This document shows positions 1 to 12,094 of a stretch of 64,000 nt of DNA, piece by piece. The DNA lies in assembly GCA_002286855.1 (NCBI GenBank), contig NRSV01000025.1, forward strand, positions 1 through 64,000, written 5' to 3'. The DNA is from Bipolaris cookei. Taxonomy: Eukaryota > Ascomycota > Dothideomycetes > Pleosporales > Pleosporaceae. The notes under the pieces were generated by a model, which saw only the letters and a list, made by a program, of their open reading frames with translations, ran no database searches and was not told the DNA's origin. The first letter of the stretch is position 1. Each line of letters opens with the position of its first letter. Both the position numbers and the translations under genes were made by a program.

Positions 1-545
1 CGTTTGTATGGAGCTATACAGCCTCAAGTTCTGTGGTGCTGGTACGGCAAACCCGGCGTTGTGCCGTCCGCGGCGTTTCGGCGTCCGGTACCGCTATCTG
101 CTGTAGAAAATCTGCCCTGGCTGTCGCAAACCCCAAGCAATACCCTAGAACTAGGTTCGCAATCGACGCTAGTAGAGCAAAGAATTTAGAGGTATATAGA
201 TACTTCACCGTCAAGTGTGGTGGTTGCCTTTGAAAAGCTGGCTAAAGGCGCTGCGATTATTGCGCACAAGTTGGTGTTGGCGCAAAAGCGCAACGCTAAG
301 TTTGAAGCAGCTAATGAAGCCACCACGCGACGAAAATCACACAAAAGAAAGCGAGTTCAAAAGGAAGGGATTCTGATAATTAGTAGAGGAGGGAGATCGA
401 CTAGCAGCTCTAAGGGAGTTTGGGGGCGCGTAGTGATGGAAAGAAGGCAAATAAGAGGGCGCGCGCTGAGGTGGATGAGCCATTGCAAAGGCACTGTAGA
501 CGCCACGGCGAGACAGGGCATAACACGCGCACATGCAAGCAAGTA
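1..545 (+). mobile_element. 3' remnant of a pogo/Fot1-type transposon
   Basis: The translated pieces match the C-terminal tail of the transposase in the element at 10.2-11.9 kb. The peptide around 320-360 reads RKSHKRKRVQKEG against RKSRKRKRIQKDR there. The stretch around 100-180 (SQTPSNTLELGSQSTLV) matches a second tail segment. The catalytic part lies beyond the window's left edge. The tail is shifted between frames, and its zinc-knuckle region near 480-545 is only loosely recognisable. I could not place the 3' terminal inverted repeat, so the right boundary is approximate. This is a dead copy. Confidence 0.6.
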
Positions 546-3500
546 GAAGTGATATATTCTGAATAGAATAGCCTACTACAGTTTCTAATTGCCATTGTGG
601 TTACGTTGTAATAGTTGTGTAATAGTCATGAACTTGATGGGGTCTTGACATGTCCGATCACCCGCCCGTCCCAGACGTTATAACCAAGACGAAAAAGGCT
701 AAAATGAAACACATTTTGCAGGCAACCTATTTGGGCGAGGTGCCAACGAGACGTACAGAGTTTCTACAAACCCTGTTTGTCGTATTGAAAAAAAGAAAAA
801 GCCACAGAAAAGCCAAGTTTGCTTCATGTCAGACAAGGCGGTTTACTTTTGTGATCACCACAGCGGTCGTGCCGGTAAATAGGTAGAAGAAGAGGGATGG
901 TATTACCATGAACATCCCGTACTTACTTAGAGTGCGAACATTGAATATGAGAAAGACCAGTCTTGCGTCATTGGTGGTCGTCTTAATTTTTGCTGAGGAA
1001 CACTACTAAAATCGAGATTTGCACACGCAGCAAGCCATCAAACCTAAATCCATGTTTGGCGACTTTTGATGGCGCAGGGTTCATAGTGGTTTACAGCCAC
1101 AATCATGACGACGATACAGTCAGCGTGCAAGGCACGTTAAACGTGATAAGAGTGTTATGAAGCCCGTAAGAGGAGAAAGATTGCCACCACTCGAGTACTA
1201 ATCGGCCACCTAGAGCATAAAAAAGTCTCGGCGTTCACGTCGGGCAGATGATGCACGCGCACTGTGGACACTGGGACGATCTAATAACACAGCGGACCCT
1301 ATGTTTCCTTCGCGCAGAATACCCCTACAGACCAGGATTCGCATGTCTGCTGTGATAGGAAGGCAGCTGTGCTGGAGTTACACAAAATGGTTATGCAGAT
1401 TAACCGTGATGAACGTAGAGTTTGCTTCTCCTGGCCGGGCGAAGGGGTCGGGGATCAGCAGCGTAGGATATAAGGATGCTCAAGAGTCTTTTGCTCGAAA
1501 GTCGGTCGGCACGAAGAAACGTGTTTCGAAAGTGTGCACGGCAAAGCGGGTTGATTTTGGCCGTTTTATTTTTCTTTTCTTTTAGCTGTCCCTGAGCGAT
1601 CTCATGTGGTGGGAATAGAGGGAGCTTGGCAGGGCTGAAAACGCCAGACTGGGTTTCAGCCCACGCACGCTTAATACAAAGGGCCATTGCTTTTTGTTGC
1701 GCACAGAATTCAGGGACAATGGAGAGGAACGCCACAGTGACGCATCTGGGAAACATCCAACAAGCAACGAAATTGCACAGCAATCCGTTGAAACGGGCGG
1801 CAGTGGCACAGTCCAATCAGTGGGTTACCACACCCACACTCTTGTAACGGTAGCATTGACAAGGCTACGGCTGGTACGTCCTAGGCTGAGATTGCACTCC
1901 TCGTAACGGAACAGCTCCATAAAAAGCGTTTTGAGGGAATTTGTCGAGCATGTGCAAGTGCAACGGGCTTCAATTGCCAAAAGTCCATTGCGGAAGAATT
2001 CCGCGAAGGAGCAAAGACGCTCTCGTGCTGTTTGTCTGGTCATTTGCTCTCCTTGGTGCTAAATTTTATTGCGGCGTGCGTGGCGCAACACGTCAATGAC
2101 ACTGATAAACTTTGCTGATGATGTATAGTATGTACCGCACCGGCGACTATTAGCGCCTTCACAGTCAAGCCAGGTGGATGCTAGTTCGTGTCGCATAGAC
2201 GTCATCAGTGGCTTTTTGGACCTCTGCGTTGTTTTTGCCAGTGTGATTTGTCTTTTGGTGTCGCACTCTGATGGTCAATTTCATGCTGATCATTCCATTC
2301 CCGCCGGAAATCCTCAACACGTGTGCGACAGATGCCTATTGAGGGACTGAGGCAAGTCCTATAGCGACGCAAACATACGTTCTCTCATCTACTCCAGAAA
2401 ACGTCGCGTGTTGGTTGCCTGATACTCTCGCCGTAGTCTTTCGGTGAGCAAAACAAGTCGGTGACGGAAATAGCACCGTATGCTGTGGAACCCGTAGATA
2501 AGTACACTATAGCCTGCTAAGTACTAGGCTTAGGTCTTTGACAGCCATGAGGATAAAGAAACGGGTATAGTGTTATTGCCTCCTCGTGTCAAATCATGCC
2601 AAGGTGGGGTAGTAAGCACATACGGCGAGTTGCTGTTTGGATCAATCCTTCACACCGCACTTCCTTCTCATACTACTGTAATGGAACCAGGCGTGCAGCG
2701 AATATCGAATCTCAAAATCGCTCGATGGCCTTTGATTAAGAATACGATGGTGTATCGAGGGTAAATTTGAATGTTTGAATCCCGATGAACTCAAAATAGC
2801 AGTACTATCTAAATCGTCCGAGCGGAAATTGCAGCCCCGCAGATAGCGCCATAATATTATGAACAATAGTGGGGCTTCGGTTCTAAGTAGAGCAAGTACT
2901 TCCGCACGAAGGAATTGTCTACAATTTTGCCAAGTGTGCGCAAACATACACCCACACGTGTACGTGTACATATACGCACACCGAGACGATTGGAGGTGCC
3001 GACTTTTGGTCCCGTACGACACTATTAGCTGGCGTCGATAGCCCCTTTTGCCTCATCACAAAAGGTTCGCAAAAGGCCTAACATGCAGCCCTTTCTCGCT
3101 ACCGGGAGTCCGCGATAGTCTGGCCCAATCAGTTGATTTGTTGGCACCAAGAGCATCATGTTCTCCTCACCTAGAGACTGCTAAATTTCATGTACATATG
3201 TCAATTGCCAATGATGACGACTAGGCGCCAAGTCATGGTACATAGCCATGGTCATGGCAGTGACGGCGCACGTGGAGTACGTGCTGACAGTTCCGAAGAT
3301 AGCTCGGAGCCGTTCCGTCCATAGTTCTATATCCGGATCACTGGCAATACCAAATCGCCAAAGTAAAGTTGAAGAACACGATGTCTCAGCCCACCTATGC
3401 GACTTCTGGATTCTAAATTTGGTCAGATCCTAATCGCCGCAAGACAGGGCTTGTAGGAAGAGGTGCAGGCCGCCCTTCAAGATAGCAGTTCGTTTGTCAT

Positions 3501-4093
3501 CCATCGTTATCATCCGCACTCGGGCGCGGGCGACCTCCTTGCTCGATTTGGCCTTGGTTTCGTACCCAGCAGAAAGGTTAGGAGGCTAGGCCAGAATTTA
3601 TTAGCACACTCCTGGCAGCACCAAGTAAGCCTGACAAGGAAGCTCGGCAACGTCGAATTAGCCACAAGCCAGAAGCGGCTTAGGCGTCTCCTTTCTCATC
3701 CGCCTCCGGTGCAATAGCTCGTGTAAGCTGACTTATTTGCCAATACAACGTTGCAGACCTAGGCCGCCTAGGGGAGAAGCGTTTTGTGCGTATTTCCAGG
3801 ACCAATGATTAGGTGTCGAAAGTGGGAACCCGCTGGGGCCAGTGGACCGTAATGATCTGCAGGACAAAGCGCCCACCCGCGCTATAGACAGAGGCGGCCG
3901 GTTCATGCAGGTCCAGCTATAAGGATGACAGGCCCGCCCAGATTCAATTTCTTACCTTTTGGGCAGCTTGCTCGTCTTCTCATCCATACGCAGCTCTCGT
4001 TCGCTTTTGGGCTACAGTCATTCGTTTTGTTTCTTACCAACTTTTCCACTTGCGTACCTACAATTACATTTAATAAAACACTTCGCCTTTACC
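546..4093. other. gene-poor stretch, no supported gene
   Basis: All open frames are short and overlap one another on both strands. Some fragments around 790-1000 and 1260-1480 read like pieces of degraded protein (for example a Cys/His-containing stretch near 820-880), but stops interrupt them in every frame and I recognise no family. The last few hundred bases are probably upstream region of the tyrosinase gene. Nothing else stands out. Confidence 0.5.
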
Positions 4094-5281
4094 ATGCGGA
4101 CCGGACTTCTTTCAGCCACTTTGGCCATGGCCGTCGGCGTTAGCGCCCTCCCATCGCCCCAAATAATGGCAGGGTCACTGACGGCACTGTCGGCAAAATT
4201 ATCCACCGATGCGTCCAGCTTGCTGACAGACTTGATCAACGGTGTGGCTAAGGCGCTGCCCGCCGAGGCTTTTAAAACGGAATATTCGCACACGCCAGTG
4301 TCCATCGAGGAGGCGAAAGCTCGATTGGCGTCCTACACTTTCAACGTCACCGAGTCGATAGAGTCAGTGAAACACGACAAGCGCCAGAGCGCCAAGAGAT
4401 GCTCAAATCCTCGCGTCCGCATAGAATGGGACCGAATGAACGACACTGATAGGCAAAAATACTTCGATGCGTTCAAGTGCTTGATGAAACGCTCCCCCTC
4501 GGGTCAATTTCCCGCCTCCAAAAGCCGATACGAAGACATCACAGCGCTACACCAGATTCTCACACCTAACATCCACACCAATACCAAGTTTGGTTTATGG
4601 CACAGGGCTGCTTCTATTCTTCTGGAGCGTCTCATGCGTAATGAATGTGGGTTCGATGGACCTATGGCTTGGTTCGACGAAGCTCGCTATGCTGGCCGCT
4701 TCGCACAATCCTCTCTGTTCAGTTCCAAATGGCTTGGAAGCCTCGCAATCAACAACCAGTGTGTAACGGATGGTGTAAGTTGAGACCAATAATGTATCCC
4801 CAGACCAACGGTTAACTCAAGTCGGCAGCAATTCGCCAACCTTATCTGCAATGTCGGTCCCGGCTCATCCAATTCGCCTCATTGTCTATCGCGCAATGGT
4901 GACGGCTCCCTCACAAAGAACTGCAACCAAGAATACGTTGACATTTGCAACAACTACCCAGACTGGGCTGGAATGACCAGCTGTGTCTACCATGGCTACC
5001 ATTCCTTTGGCCATAACGGAATCGGAGGCCCTATGATGGATGTGCAGGCCTCTCCTTGTGAACCATTCTTCTGGTGGCACCACCTCTATGTCGACCGCAA
5101 TTTTCGCCTCTACACCAACAAGAACCCAGAATGGCTCTCTAAAATAAACGGAGTCGACGCCTTCGGCAAAGCACTCACCCTCGACACCACTATCAACACG
5201 TACGGAATGATGCCAGATCTCACTGTCCGGGACCTCCTCGACACTCTTAGTGAGCCGCTTTGCTACAAGTACGACTACTAA
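4094..5281 (+). CDS. short secreted tyrosinase (two exons)
   Basis: Two exons, 4094-4774 and 4829-5281, joined over a 54-base intron (GTAAGT donor, TTAACTC branch-like site, CAG acceptor), give 377 residues. Tyrosinases are type 3 copper enzymes that oxidise phenols to quinones. Residues 1-20 form a signal peptide. A Kex2-like KR at 96-97 (or 101-102) suggests a removed propeptide, so the mature enzyme probably starts near residue 98 or 103. CuA histidines are H153, H161 and H170 with H-x7-H-x8-H spacing. CuB is H285, H289 and one of H311/H312 in FFWWHHLYVDR. There is no C-terminal cap domain, so this is the short secreted class rather than the long intracellular melanin type. I chose ATG 4094 because it begins the signal peptide; an upstream in-frame start would add 45 unlikely residues. 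The gene stands alone and its substrate is unknown. Confidence 0.9.
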
Positions 5282-5980
5282 ATTTCCCTTTGTCTTGTCC
5301 ATGCCTTGCGTGCGTCTTGGGTGTCTCGACCTATTCCGCAAGAAGCTGTTTTTTTTTCAGATACTACACTCTTACACACTGTATACACTTACTCTTCTAT
5401 GTCTCTTTTTGAATTTGCTTCTAAAATAATACAAATCGCCGAATACGCCATGATGAATTGAAGTGAAATGGTGCTGCGTCCCGGCAGCAAGGTCTGATTA
5501 TGGAAGATTGACGTCAATGACCCGGGACCATGTAAGACCGCCTTTACCGTGTTCAGTGCTTTTGAAATGTCGGCAAAGCTGAAGTCTTTCCAGAAGAACA
5601 CAACTTATTGCACACCAAGTGTATTAAGAGAGCACCAGCGAATGCGGGATCCTCGTCCAGATCCTAAGCCTTGTTGCCAGGAACGTGTGTACCGAATTGC
5701 GCAGGAAAGGTAGCCGAGTTGAAGTCTTGAGAGTCGGCAAGACGCTGTAATGTCTGGGACCAACCATGTTCTTCCAAAGTCTTCACCGACCATGTGAAGT
5801 CATTTTCTGGGGCATCACTTCGAGAGTTGGATAATGGCACAGTTGATGATGTGTGTTCGAAGATGACTCAATGTCGGGTCGTGCCTTTTGAGTAATGCTG
5901 CCATACTTTTCCTAGTAGCGAAGACAGAGTACAGTGGCTAGTTGCGTAGTCAGGACTATATGAATTCCATACTAGATATA
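5282..5980. other. non-coding, downstream of tyrosinase
   Basis: I see no convincing gene, only short frames on both strands. A T-rich stretch near 5348-5357 just after the tyrosinase stop may belong to its 3' end. The region ends at the TA target site of the next transposon. Confidence 0.5.
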
Positions 5981-7074
5981 ACGTGGTTCACAAACGAGTC
6001 GGTCACCCAACAGAGTCGGTCACGCCCCACCAACGCGTCAACGTCGAGACTTTATCACGCACTTTTATCACAGTCAATAAACTATTGCGAAATACCAAAT
6101 TAATTATCAGAATCGCTACTATCACTTGCACTATCTATCTCAACTACGCAGGTACGAGCGTTGTGTCCAGTCTGCTTGCAACGCCCGCACCGCCTCTCTC
6201 GTCGCACCCTCTTCGACGCACTCTCACCATCACCACAACTACTACCCGCCTGTTCAGCTAGTACTTCTTGTACCTCGCCTACAGTAAGAGTCTTTTCTGT
6301 CTGTACGTATCGACGCTTCCGGCTCTTACGCTTGTTTGATTCGTCTAGAGCCTCTTGAAAAGTAGCCGGCGACCCGACGCGCCCACGCCTTGGATTATAG
6401 TAACTTACTTACGGTTGCCTGGCTGGATTCGCTTCTTTTTGTCATATTCTTCTGAGCCTGTGATAACTAACTGTGATAAAATCTTGCCCATCATAAAGCC
6501 AGTCTCGTCAAAGTTGTAGATATCATCGTCCACAATACCCCACTTCTGCTTTGTCGCCTGGACTAAGTCGAACCAGCGCTGGATAGCCGCTGGGTCCTCA
6601 CAGGTAGCTCGCTGGTGATCATAAGGACGGCTTCAGCGCATACGGAGCTCAGGAGTTCGCTTGACAAAGTTGTCAACCCAGTTCTTGCCAGTAGGGTTGC
6701 TCTCCCGCTCATGCAATAGTTTATCAGCCATTGCTCGAACTTCAGCTTTTGTAGGCGCAAATGCTCGCGCAGACTCTTCAAGAATACGCTTAACTATAGC
6801 CTCCTCTTCTAGCTTGTTTAGGCGCTTCGAATTCGGTTCACAGTCGCGTCGGAGGCGTCTTCCAGCGCGTCGATGAGATAAGGTTGTTCGGGGACGTTAT
6901 AGACTTCAGCAGCACGCTTTACACTTTGAATACGTTGGGAGTTAATATCAAAAAGAGCAAGTTGTAAATTTGATTGATTATGAGTTATTTGAGACCTGCG
7001 TGGTTGAGACAACGCGTTGTTGTGTCGACGTCGACGCGCTGGTGGGGAGGTGCTCGCTCACTTGTGAACCACGT
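5981..7074 (-). mobile_element. internally deleted pogo/Fot1-type element
   Basis: The termini are inverted: 5981 begins ACGTGGTTCACAAACGAG and the right end at about 7057-7074 is its near complement. A TA duplication flanks both sides (5979-5980 and 7075-7076). The element reads on the minus strand. The N-terminal helix-turn-helix segment is near 6890-6940 and the central region up to an IQPGNR motif is near 6416-6440. Just after, near 6370-6410, the reading jumps straight to the charged C-terminal tail (RKSRKRRYVQ-like, near 6290-6350). The second and third catalytic aspartates are therefore missing. At 1094 bases it is about 0.5-0.65 kb shorter than its relatives in this window. It cannot encode transposase but may still be mobilised in trans. 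Confidence 0.85.
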
Positions 7075-7076
7075 TA

Positions 7077-8418
7077 TAGAAGATGCTATGTATGATTCAG
7101 GGGACAAAGGGATGAGCAAGCCACCGCTACAGCTTTTCCTTGTGAAACGCAGCATCACGTGAACAGGAGTGGCTTCGAGCATCCCAAGAATCGGAGTGAG
7201 AAACACCAGGGTGATGATACATTTTTTCATTTCCGGTCCCCCTGTATGAACCGGCTGTACGCAAAACCTTATGGCAACACGCAATTTCGGCGTCATCATC
7301 CCAAGCTACTGTTTCCCTTGCTGACGTATTCACTTTTGGACAGCCTCGATGAATCTCAACGCTTTCTACTCGTTCAAACATGCGCCTTCGCGACATCAGC
7401 ACCTGCACCGGTATGCAAAACGGTATTGCCCATTAATACACGCGAACGCCGAGTTCCATGCTCCAGGGGAGGCTGCGCAGTGGAGTGTAAGGTATGGCGC
7501 TCTTATACACTCGTGACACGAAAGTGCGTCGTGCTCGTATTGTTTGCGGCAATATATGTGCAATAGCCTTTGGAAATTGACGCCTGATCACGATCAGTAC
7601 AGCTGTTTGATGCATTTGGTGGGAAACAGCCGATTCAAAAGCTAATATTCGCACCCATGTCCGAAAAGCAGGGATAGCATGCATGAAATCAAGCTGCATA
7701 GCCACGTACCTTTTGCCCATACTACCTCGTCCAAGCAAAAGTTTCGAGTGGTATGGCATTTGAAAGCGCTCTTTTGAGGTCCTGGGATGGAGCTCGTAAT
7801 GGCCTCTGCGCCGTGCTTGACTCCCTCAGCAATGGCTGTCGCTGCAGGAATGAGAAAAATTATGTATCATAGGGACTCCATGGCGGCGACTAAAGCTCAG
7901 GGATAGTATGCTGGGATGGGTGGAGGCCTTGCAATAAGGATAATAAACTTTGCTATTGACATGCATGCCAAGTTTCCCAACGCAGATATTGATATACCAG
8001 GCTTTGCTCATCATCATAACCTTAATGAGACTTGTCAAGAAGGACAGAAGTGTCATAGTTCGAACATATATGCATCTTCCCGCTGTCATGCAACGCATAT
8101 AGGGCCCAACAGGTACCGTTCGTTGCACCAAGACCTGACGATCGAATGTTGCGCGACGCTTCACAAATGATATATACACCCGTCACCTATCACAGGGCTC
8201 CACGATCAATTGAGCTAGAGCAAACTCGTAAACTCTGTGACATATGTAGGCTTCTGCACAGCATTCCTGTCAAAGTAGCTGGGAAAAATACAACGGTTTT
8301 AAGCTTATGTTGAGGTTACGCCGGGTACTTACGTACAACACTCACGACAGCTTTGTGATATGGCTATGGTGAGTGGATTATATTAGACTTTTGAGATTTT
8401 CTTCAACAATGTATACCA
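7077..8418. other. non-coding spacer between transposons
   Basis: I find no supported gene. Open frames on both strands are short and mutually overlapping, none shows a recognisable domain, and no repeat structure is obvious. Confidence 0.45.
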
Positions 8419-8420
8419 TA

Positions 8421-10165
8421 ACGTGTTTTACCACCGAGCGGCCCACTCTTGCACTGCAACACGCCTTCACAACAACATCGCAGTATGTCTCAACAACTAC
8501 AACTCTAAAAGAGCTATACTGAAGCTGACATACAAATAGCAGTCTCTGAGCTTACTAGAAACCAAATTCAAAGTGTTCGACAAGCTGAAAAAGTCTATAA
8601 CGTCCCTAAAACAACGATACGTCGACGACGCGACGGCAAGCATTCTCGACGCGACTGCGAGCCTAACTGCAAGCGCCTAACAAAATTAGAAGAGGAGGCT
8701 ATTACTCAACGTGTAATAGTTGAGGCAGAGCGAGGACTACCATGTGGGAGAGATGACGTGCGAGATATGACCAATAGACTGCTCCGAGAGCGCGGCGGAG
8801 AGGAGGTTGGCAAAAACTGGGTTGATAGGTTTGTCCAGCGCAATCCTGAGCTGCGTACGCGCCAGAGCCGTCCATATGATCGTCTGCGAGCTGTCTGCGA
8901 ACATCCAGCGCTTATCAAGGGCTGGTTCGAGCTAGTTCACAATACGAAGGCGAAGTATGGTATCGTGGACGAAGATATCTACAATTTCGATGGGACCGGC
9001 TTTATTATGGGCAAGATTTTATCACAGTCAGTTATCACAGGCTCAGACAAACCAGGAAGAACAAAGAAGATCCAGCCAGGCAATCGTGAGTGGGTTACGC
9101 TGATCCAGGGCGTTGGCGCAACAGGCAAGCGTATCCCAGCGTTTCTCATCTTCGCAGGCAAGGTTCTAATCTCTACCTGGTTCACCGAGGATCTGCCACG
9201 CGACTGGGTGATGCAAGTCAGTCCTAACGGCTGGACGAATAACAATCTAGCGCTTGACTGGCTCCATCACTTCGATTCCCATGCGCGCCCTGTGGGGACA
9301 CATAGACTGCTCATTATTGACGGCCATGAGAGCCACTACTCGGTGGAGTTCCGAGATCTCTACGAAGAGATGAAGATAATCCTCCTCTATATGCCTCCCC
9401 ACTCATCTCACCTATTACAGCCTCTTGATGTGGGCTGCTTCACGCCGTTGAAGCGCGCGTATGGTGATGCTATCTCGGTCTGGGCACGCAATCGCATCCA
9501 CCATATCAGTAAAGAAACCTTCCTACCAGCGTTCAAAAAGGCCTATTACAAGGCTATTACACCAGAAAATATCCGTGGAGGGCTCCGAGGTGCTGGGATT
9601 ACGCCACACGATTATCACGTTGTTTTATCACAGCTTGACGTCGTGCTGCGTACGCCGACTCCACCAGCGCAAGAGACTACTACCTGGGAGCCGAAAACGC
9701 TGCGCAACGCGCGCGAAATGGAGGCACAGGTTACGCTTATTCGAAACCGCATGCAAATCCAGCAAGGGTCTCCTACATATGGAGGAGAAACTTGATCGCC
9801 TTGAAGCTACAATTAATGAAGCAACAAAGCGAAAAACTCGCAAGAGGCGCTACGTACAGCCAGAGGGGTCCCAGACAGTTGGCCAGGTAGCTGATCAGAT
9901 CGCTGAGGCAGAGGGTGGCAGCTGTAATGAGGGTGCAACGCCTGTGAAGAGGGTGCGCAGTGAACGGCGCTGCGGGCGTTGCAGCCAAATTGGACACAAC
10001 TCCCGTACGTGCCAAGTAGAATTAGAGGATATAGAGGATAGCGACGCGTCTAAAGAATAATATCTTGTTCTACTTAATAAGAAAAATCGTGGTGGTGGTG
10101 TTGCGTAATATTGTTGTGAAGGCGTGTCGCGGTGTAAGAGTGGGCCGCTCGGTGGTGAAACACGT
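8421..10165 (+). mobile_element. full-length pogo/Fot1-type transposon, nearly intact
   Basis: Both terminal inverted repeats are present: about 31 bases at 8421-8450 and 10136-10165 with one mismatch, starting ACGTGTTTTACCACCGAGCG. A TA target duplication flanks them at 8419-8420 and 10166-10167. The element is 1745 bases and carries one transposase gene. It abuts a second, more decayed relative on its right. The TIR start ACGTG is shared with the elements at 5981 and 38420, so these belong to one lineage. Confidence 0.9.
8485..10060 (+). pseudogene. pogo/Tigger-like DDE transposase with zinc-knuckle tail, two lesions
   Basis: From ATG 8485 the frame meets one early TAA (8506-8508). It then runs open from about 8509 to 9795, with the first internal ATG at 8758 giving 345 residues. 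Order: psq-type helix-turn-helix (SVRQAEKVYNV), a Tc5/CENP-B-like DNA-binding part (GKNWVDRFVQRNPEL), then a DDE_1 domain. The catalytic aspartates are visible in NFDGTGF, LLIIDGHESH and LLQPLDVG. NFDGTG replaces the usual NFDETG. A frameshift near 9745-9765 separates the catalytic part from a basic tail and a CCHC knuckle (CGRCSQIGHNSRTC) that ends at 10060. With only two lesions this is a young copy, and the 345-residue open part keeps all three aspartates. Confidence 0.85.
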
Positions 10166-11898
10166 TAATCCATCACCGAGCCGGCTATATCACCGAGCCG
10201 GCCACTCTTACTTAGCACAACCATCTTTTCTTTCAACGGGTTATGTCTCAACAAAAAAATGTTATTTCTGCTGAACAAGAAGGGAGAATTTAAATTGCCC
10301 TTCGAGCATACAATACTGGTCAATTTAAAAGCTTGCGACGCGCTGCTGCAGCCTTTAACGTCAAACACCAGCGACTCTCTGATCGACTTGCACGGAATCA
10401 CCTTTCGACCCCAAACTACGCCCAACTGCCGGAAGCTAACCTCAACGGAGGAGTATACAATTATAAAATATATATTTGACTTGGATTTGCGAGGGTTTGT
10501 GCCTAGACTGTATGAGGCGGCAGATATGGCTAATAAACTGCTGGAGGTGTGGGGTGGAGAGTGAGTGGGTAAGTGCTGGGCTGAACGATTCGTATCGCGT
10601 TCAGACGAGCTCAAAACAGCTTTCAATCGAGCAAAGGGCCGTCAGAGAAGCCTCCAGGAAGATCCTCAGGTTATGGGTGAATGGTTTGGGCTTGTGGCCA
10701 ACGTGAAGGTTAAGTACGGCATCCAGGACAACGACGTGCATAACTTTGACGAGAGTGGGTTTCAGATGGGTGTAATTGGGTTACAGTTATCCAGGGCATC
10801 TGCGCGGAGGGGCACGCAATTCCACCCTTTATTATCTACAAGGGCCGCGTTCACATCTCTGCGTGGTATGAGGAGACAGACATACCAGGTAATTGGAAGA
10901 TCTCAGTCTCAGAGAATGGCTGGACAAACAATGAACTTGGTCTTGAGTGGTTAAAGCACTTTGATGCGTGTACAAAGGACCGAAAGATGGGGTATACAGG
11001 TTGCTTGTCTTGGATGGGCACGAGAGCCACCTCAACCAGGATTTCAAAGACTACTGCGAGGAGAACAAGATTATAATAGTCTGTATCCCTTCTCATTCAT
11101 CGCATATCCTCCAGCCACCTGATGTGGTCTGCTTCTCGCCGTTGGAGTTAAAGTACTCTCAGCACGTACGAGACTTGGTACGCCGACGCGTCTTTCACAT
11201 CAACAAAGAAGGCTTCTTGCCAGCGTTCAGAGACGCTTTCTTTGACGTGTTTGCAGCAGAGCTAATTTAGTTTCCTTTGTCCCGTTAAGAGTTCGGAACC
11301 GTCTTGAAGTGCGACACCAGACCCCGCCAGCACCCCTTCAACCAGATGAGCCGTGGCAGTCTAAAACACCAAGCAATACGCACGAATTTGGATCTCAGTC
11401 AAAGCTTGTACGCGATTCAAGTACTCAGTCATCTAGTACAGCGTAAGAAAGCTTCTCTAAGCTTACAAAAGGCGCTGAACAGATGCTTCACGAGAACGCG
11501 CTCCAGAAGGCGCGCATCCATGAGCTTGAAGAGCAACTAAAGGAGATAAACAAGCGAAAATCACGCAAACGAAAGAGGATTCAGAAGGACAGAACACTAG
11601 AGTATAGTGAGGGAGCTTCACTAGCACCTGCAGGATCACCAAGCGCAGCTCAATCAAAGAAAAAGGCTTGTAGAAGTGGGGGTACTGAGGGGGCTCAATC
11701 AAGTGTACGGCGCTGTAGAAACTGTGGAGAATCTGGGCACCACGCTACAATATGTCAAAAGGCTACAGAAGTGTCTTCTGATTCAGAACTAAGTAGGCCT
11801 GAGAGTGATTTACTAACTACTAGTGATGAGGATTAAAGTTGAAAAAGATGAGATGGTTATGCCATGCAAGACTGGCCGGCTCGGTAACGGATTACGTT
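10166..11898 (+). mobile_element. decayed pogo/Fot1-type transposon abutting the previous one
   Basis: The left terminus reads AATCCATCACCGAGCCGGC at about 10167-10185 and the right terminus, at about 11875-11898, is its near complement (GCCGGCTCGGTAACGGATTACGT). The left end directly follows the right end of the preceding element, so the two share the TA at 10166-10167. A 15-base motif (ATCACCGAGCCGGC) occurs twice at 10172-10203 with a 17-base period, which is sub-terminal repeat structure. The interior is a broken transposase gene. Confidence 0.8.
10243..11836 (+). pseudogene. broken pogo/Tigger-like transposase with CCHC knuckle
   Basis: ATG 10243 begins MSQQKNVISAEQEGRI, then a stop. 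The helix-turn-helix (SLRRAAAAFNV) follows, and later pieces lie in several frames: the DNA-binding part near 10565-10700, NFDESGFQMG near 10742-10771, LLVLDGHESH near 10995-11030, and a third catalytic block ILQPPDVVCF near 11107-11137 in which LDV has become PDV. The tail at 11483-11836 is open and ends with CRNCGESGHHATIC, a CX2CX4HX4C zinc knuckle, followed by an acidic end. Several stops and frameshifts make it non-functional. Confidence 0.8.
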
Positions 11899-12094
11899 AA
11901 TATCTTTCCGGAGAACTTCAACATTTTAGGGAACACTATAAGCGATTATACAAATGTGAGCATACAGCAAGTATGTACAACATGATCAAGAAACTCTTTT
12001 CAAAAGTACATGAAACTACAAATACCTTAAGTACATACTAGATCTATTATTAACCCTAGCATCAAAACATTATACCACACTCTCCTCCTTCCGC

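Noticed and set aside
366..381. TTCTGATAA as an SRE near the left edge
   Set aside because: It is one base off the consensus and lies inside a transposon tail.
4886..5341. 151-codon minus-strand open frame
   Set aside because: It is antisense to tyrosinase exon 2, whose CuB motif fixes the coding strand.
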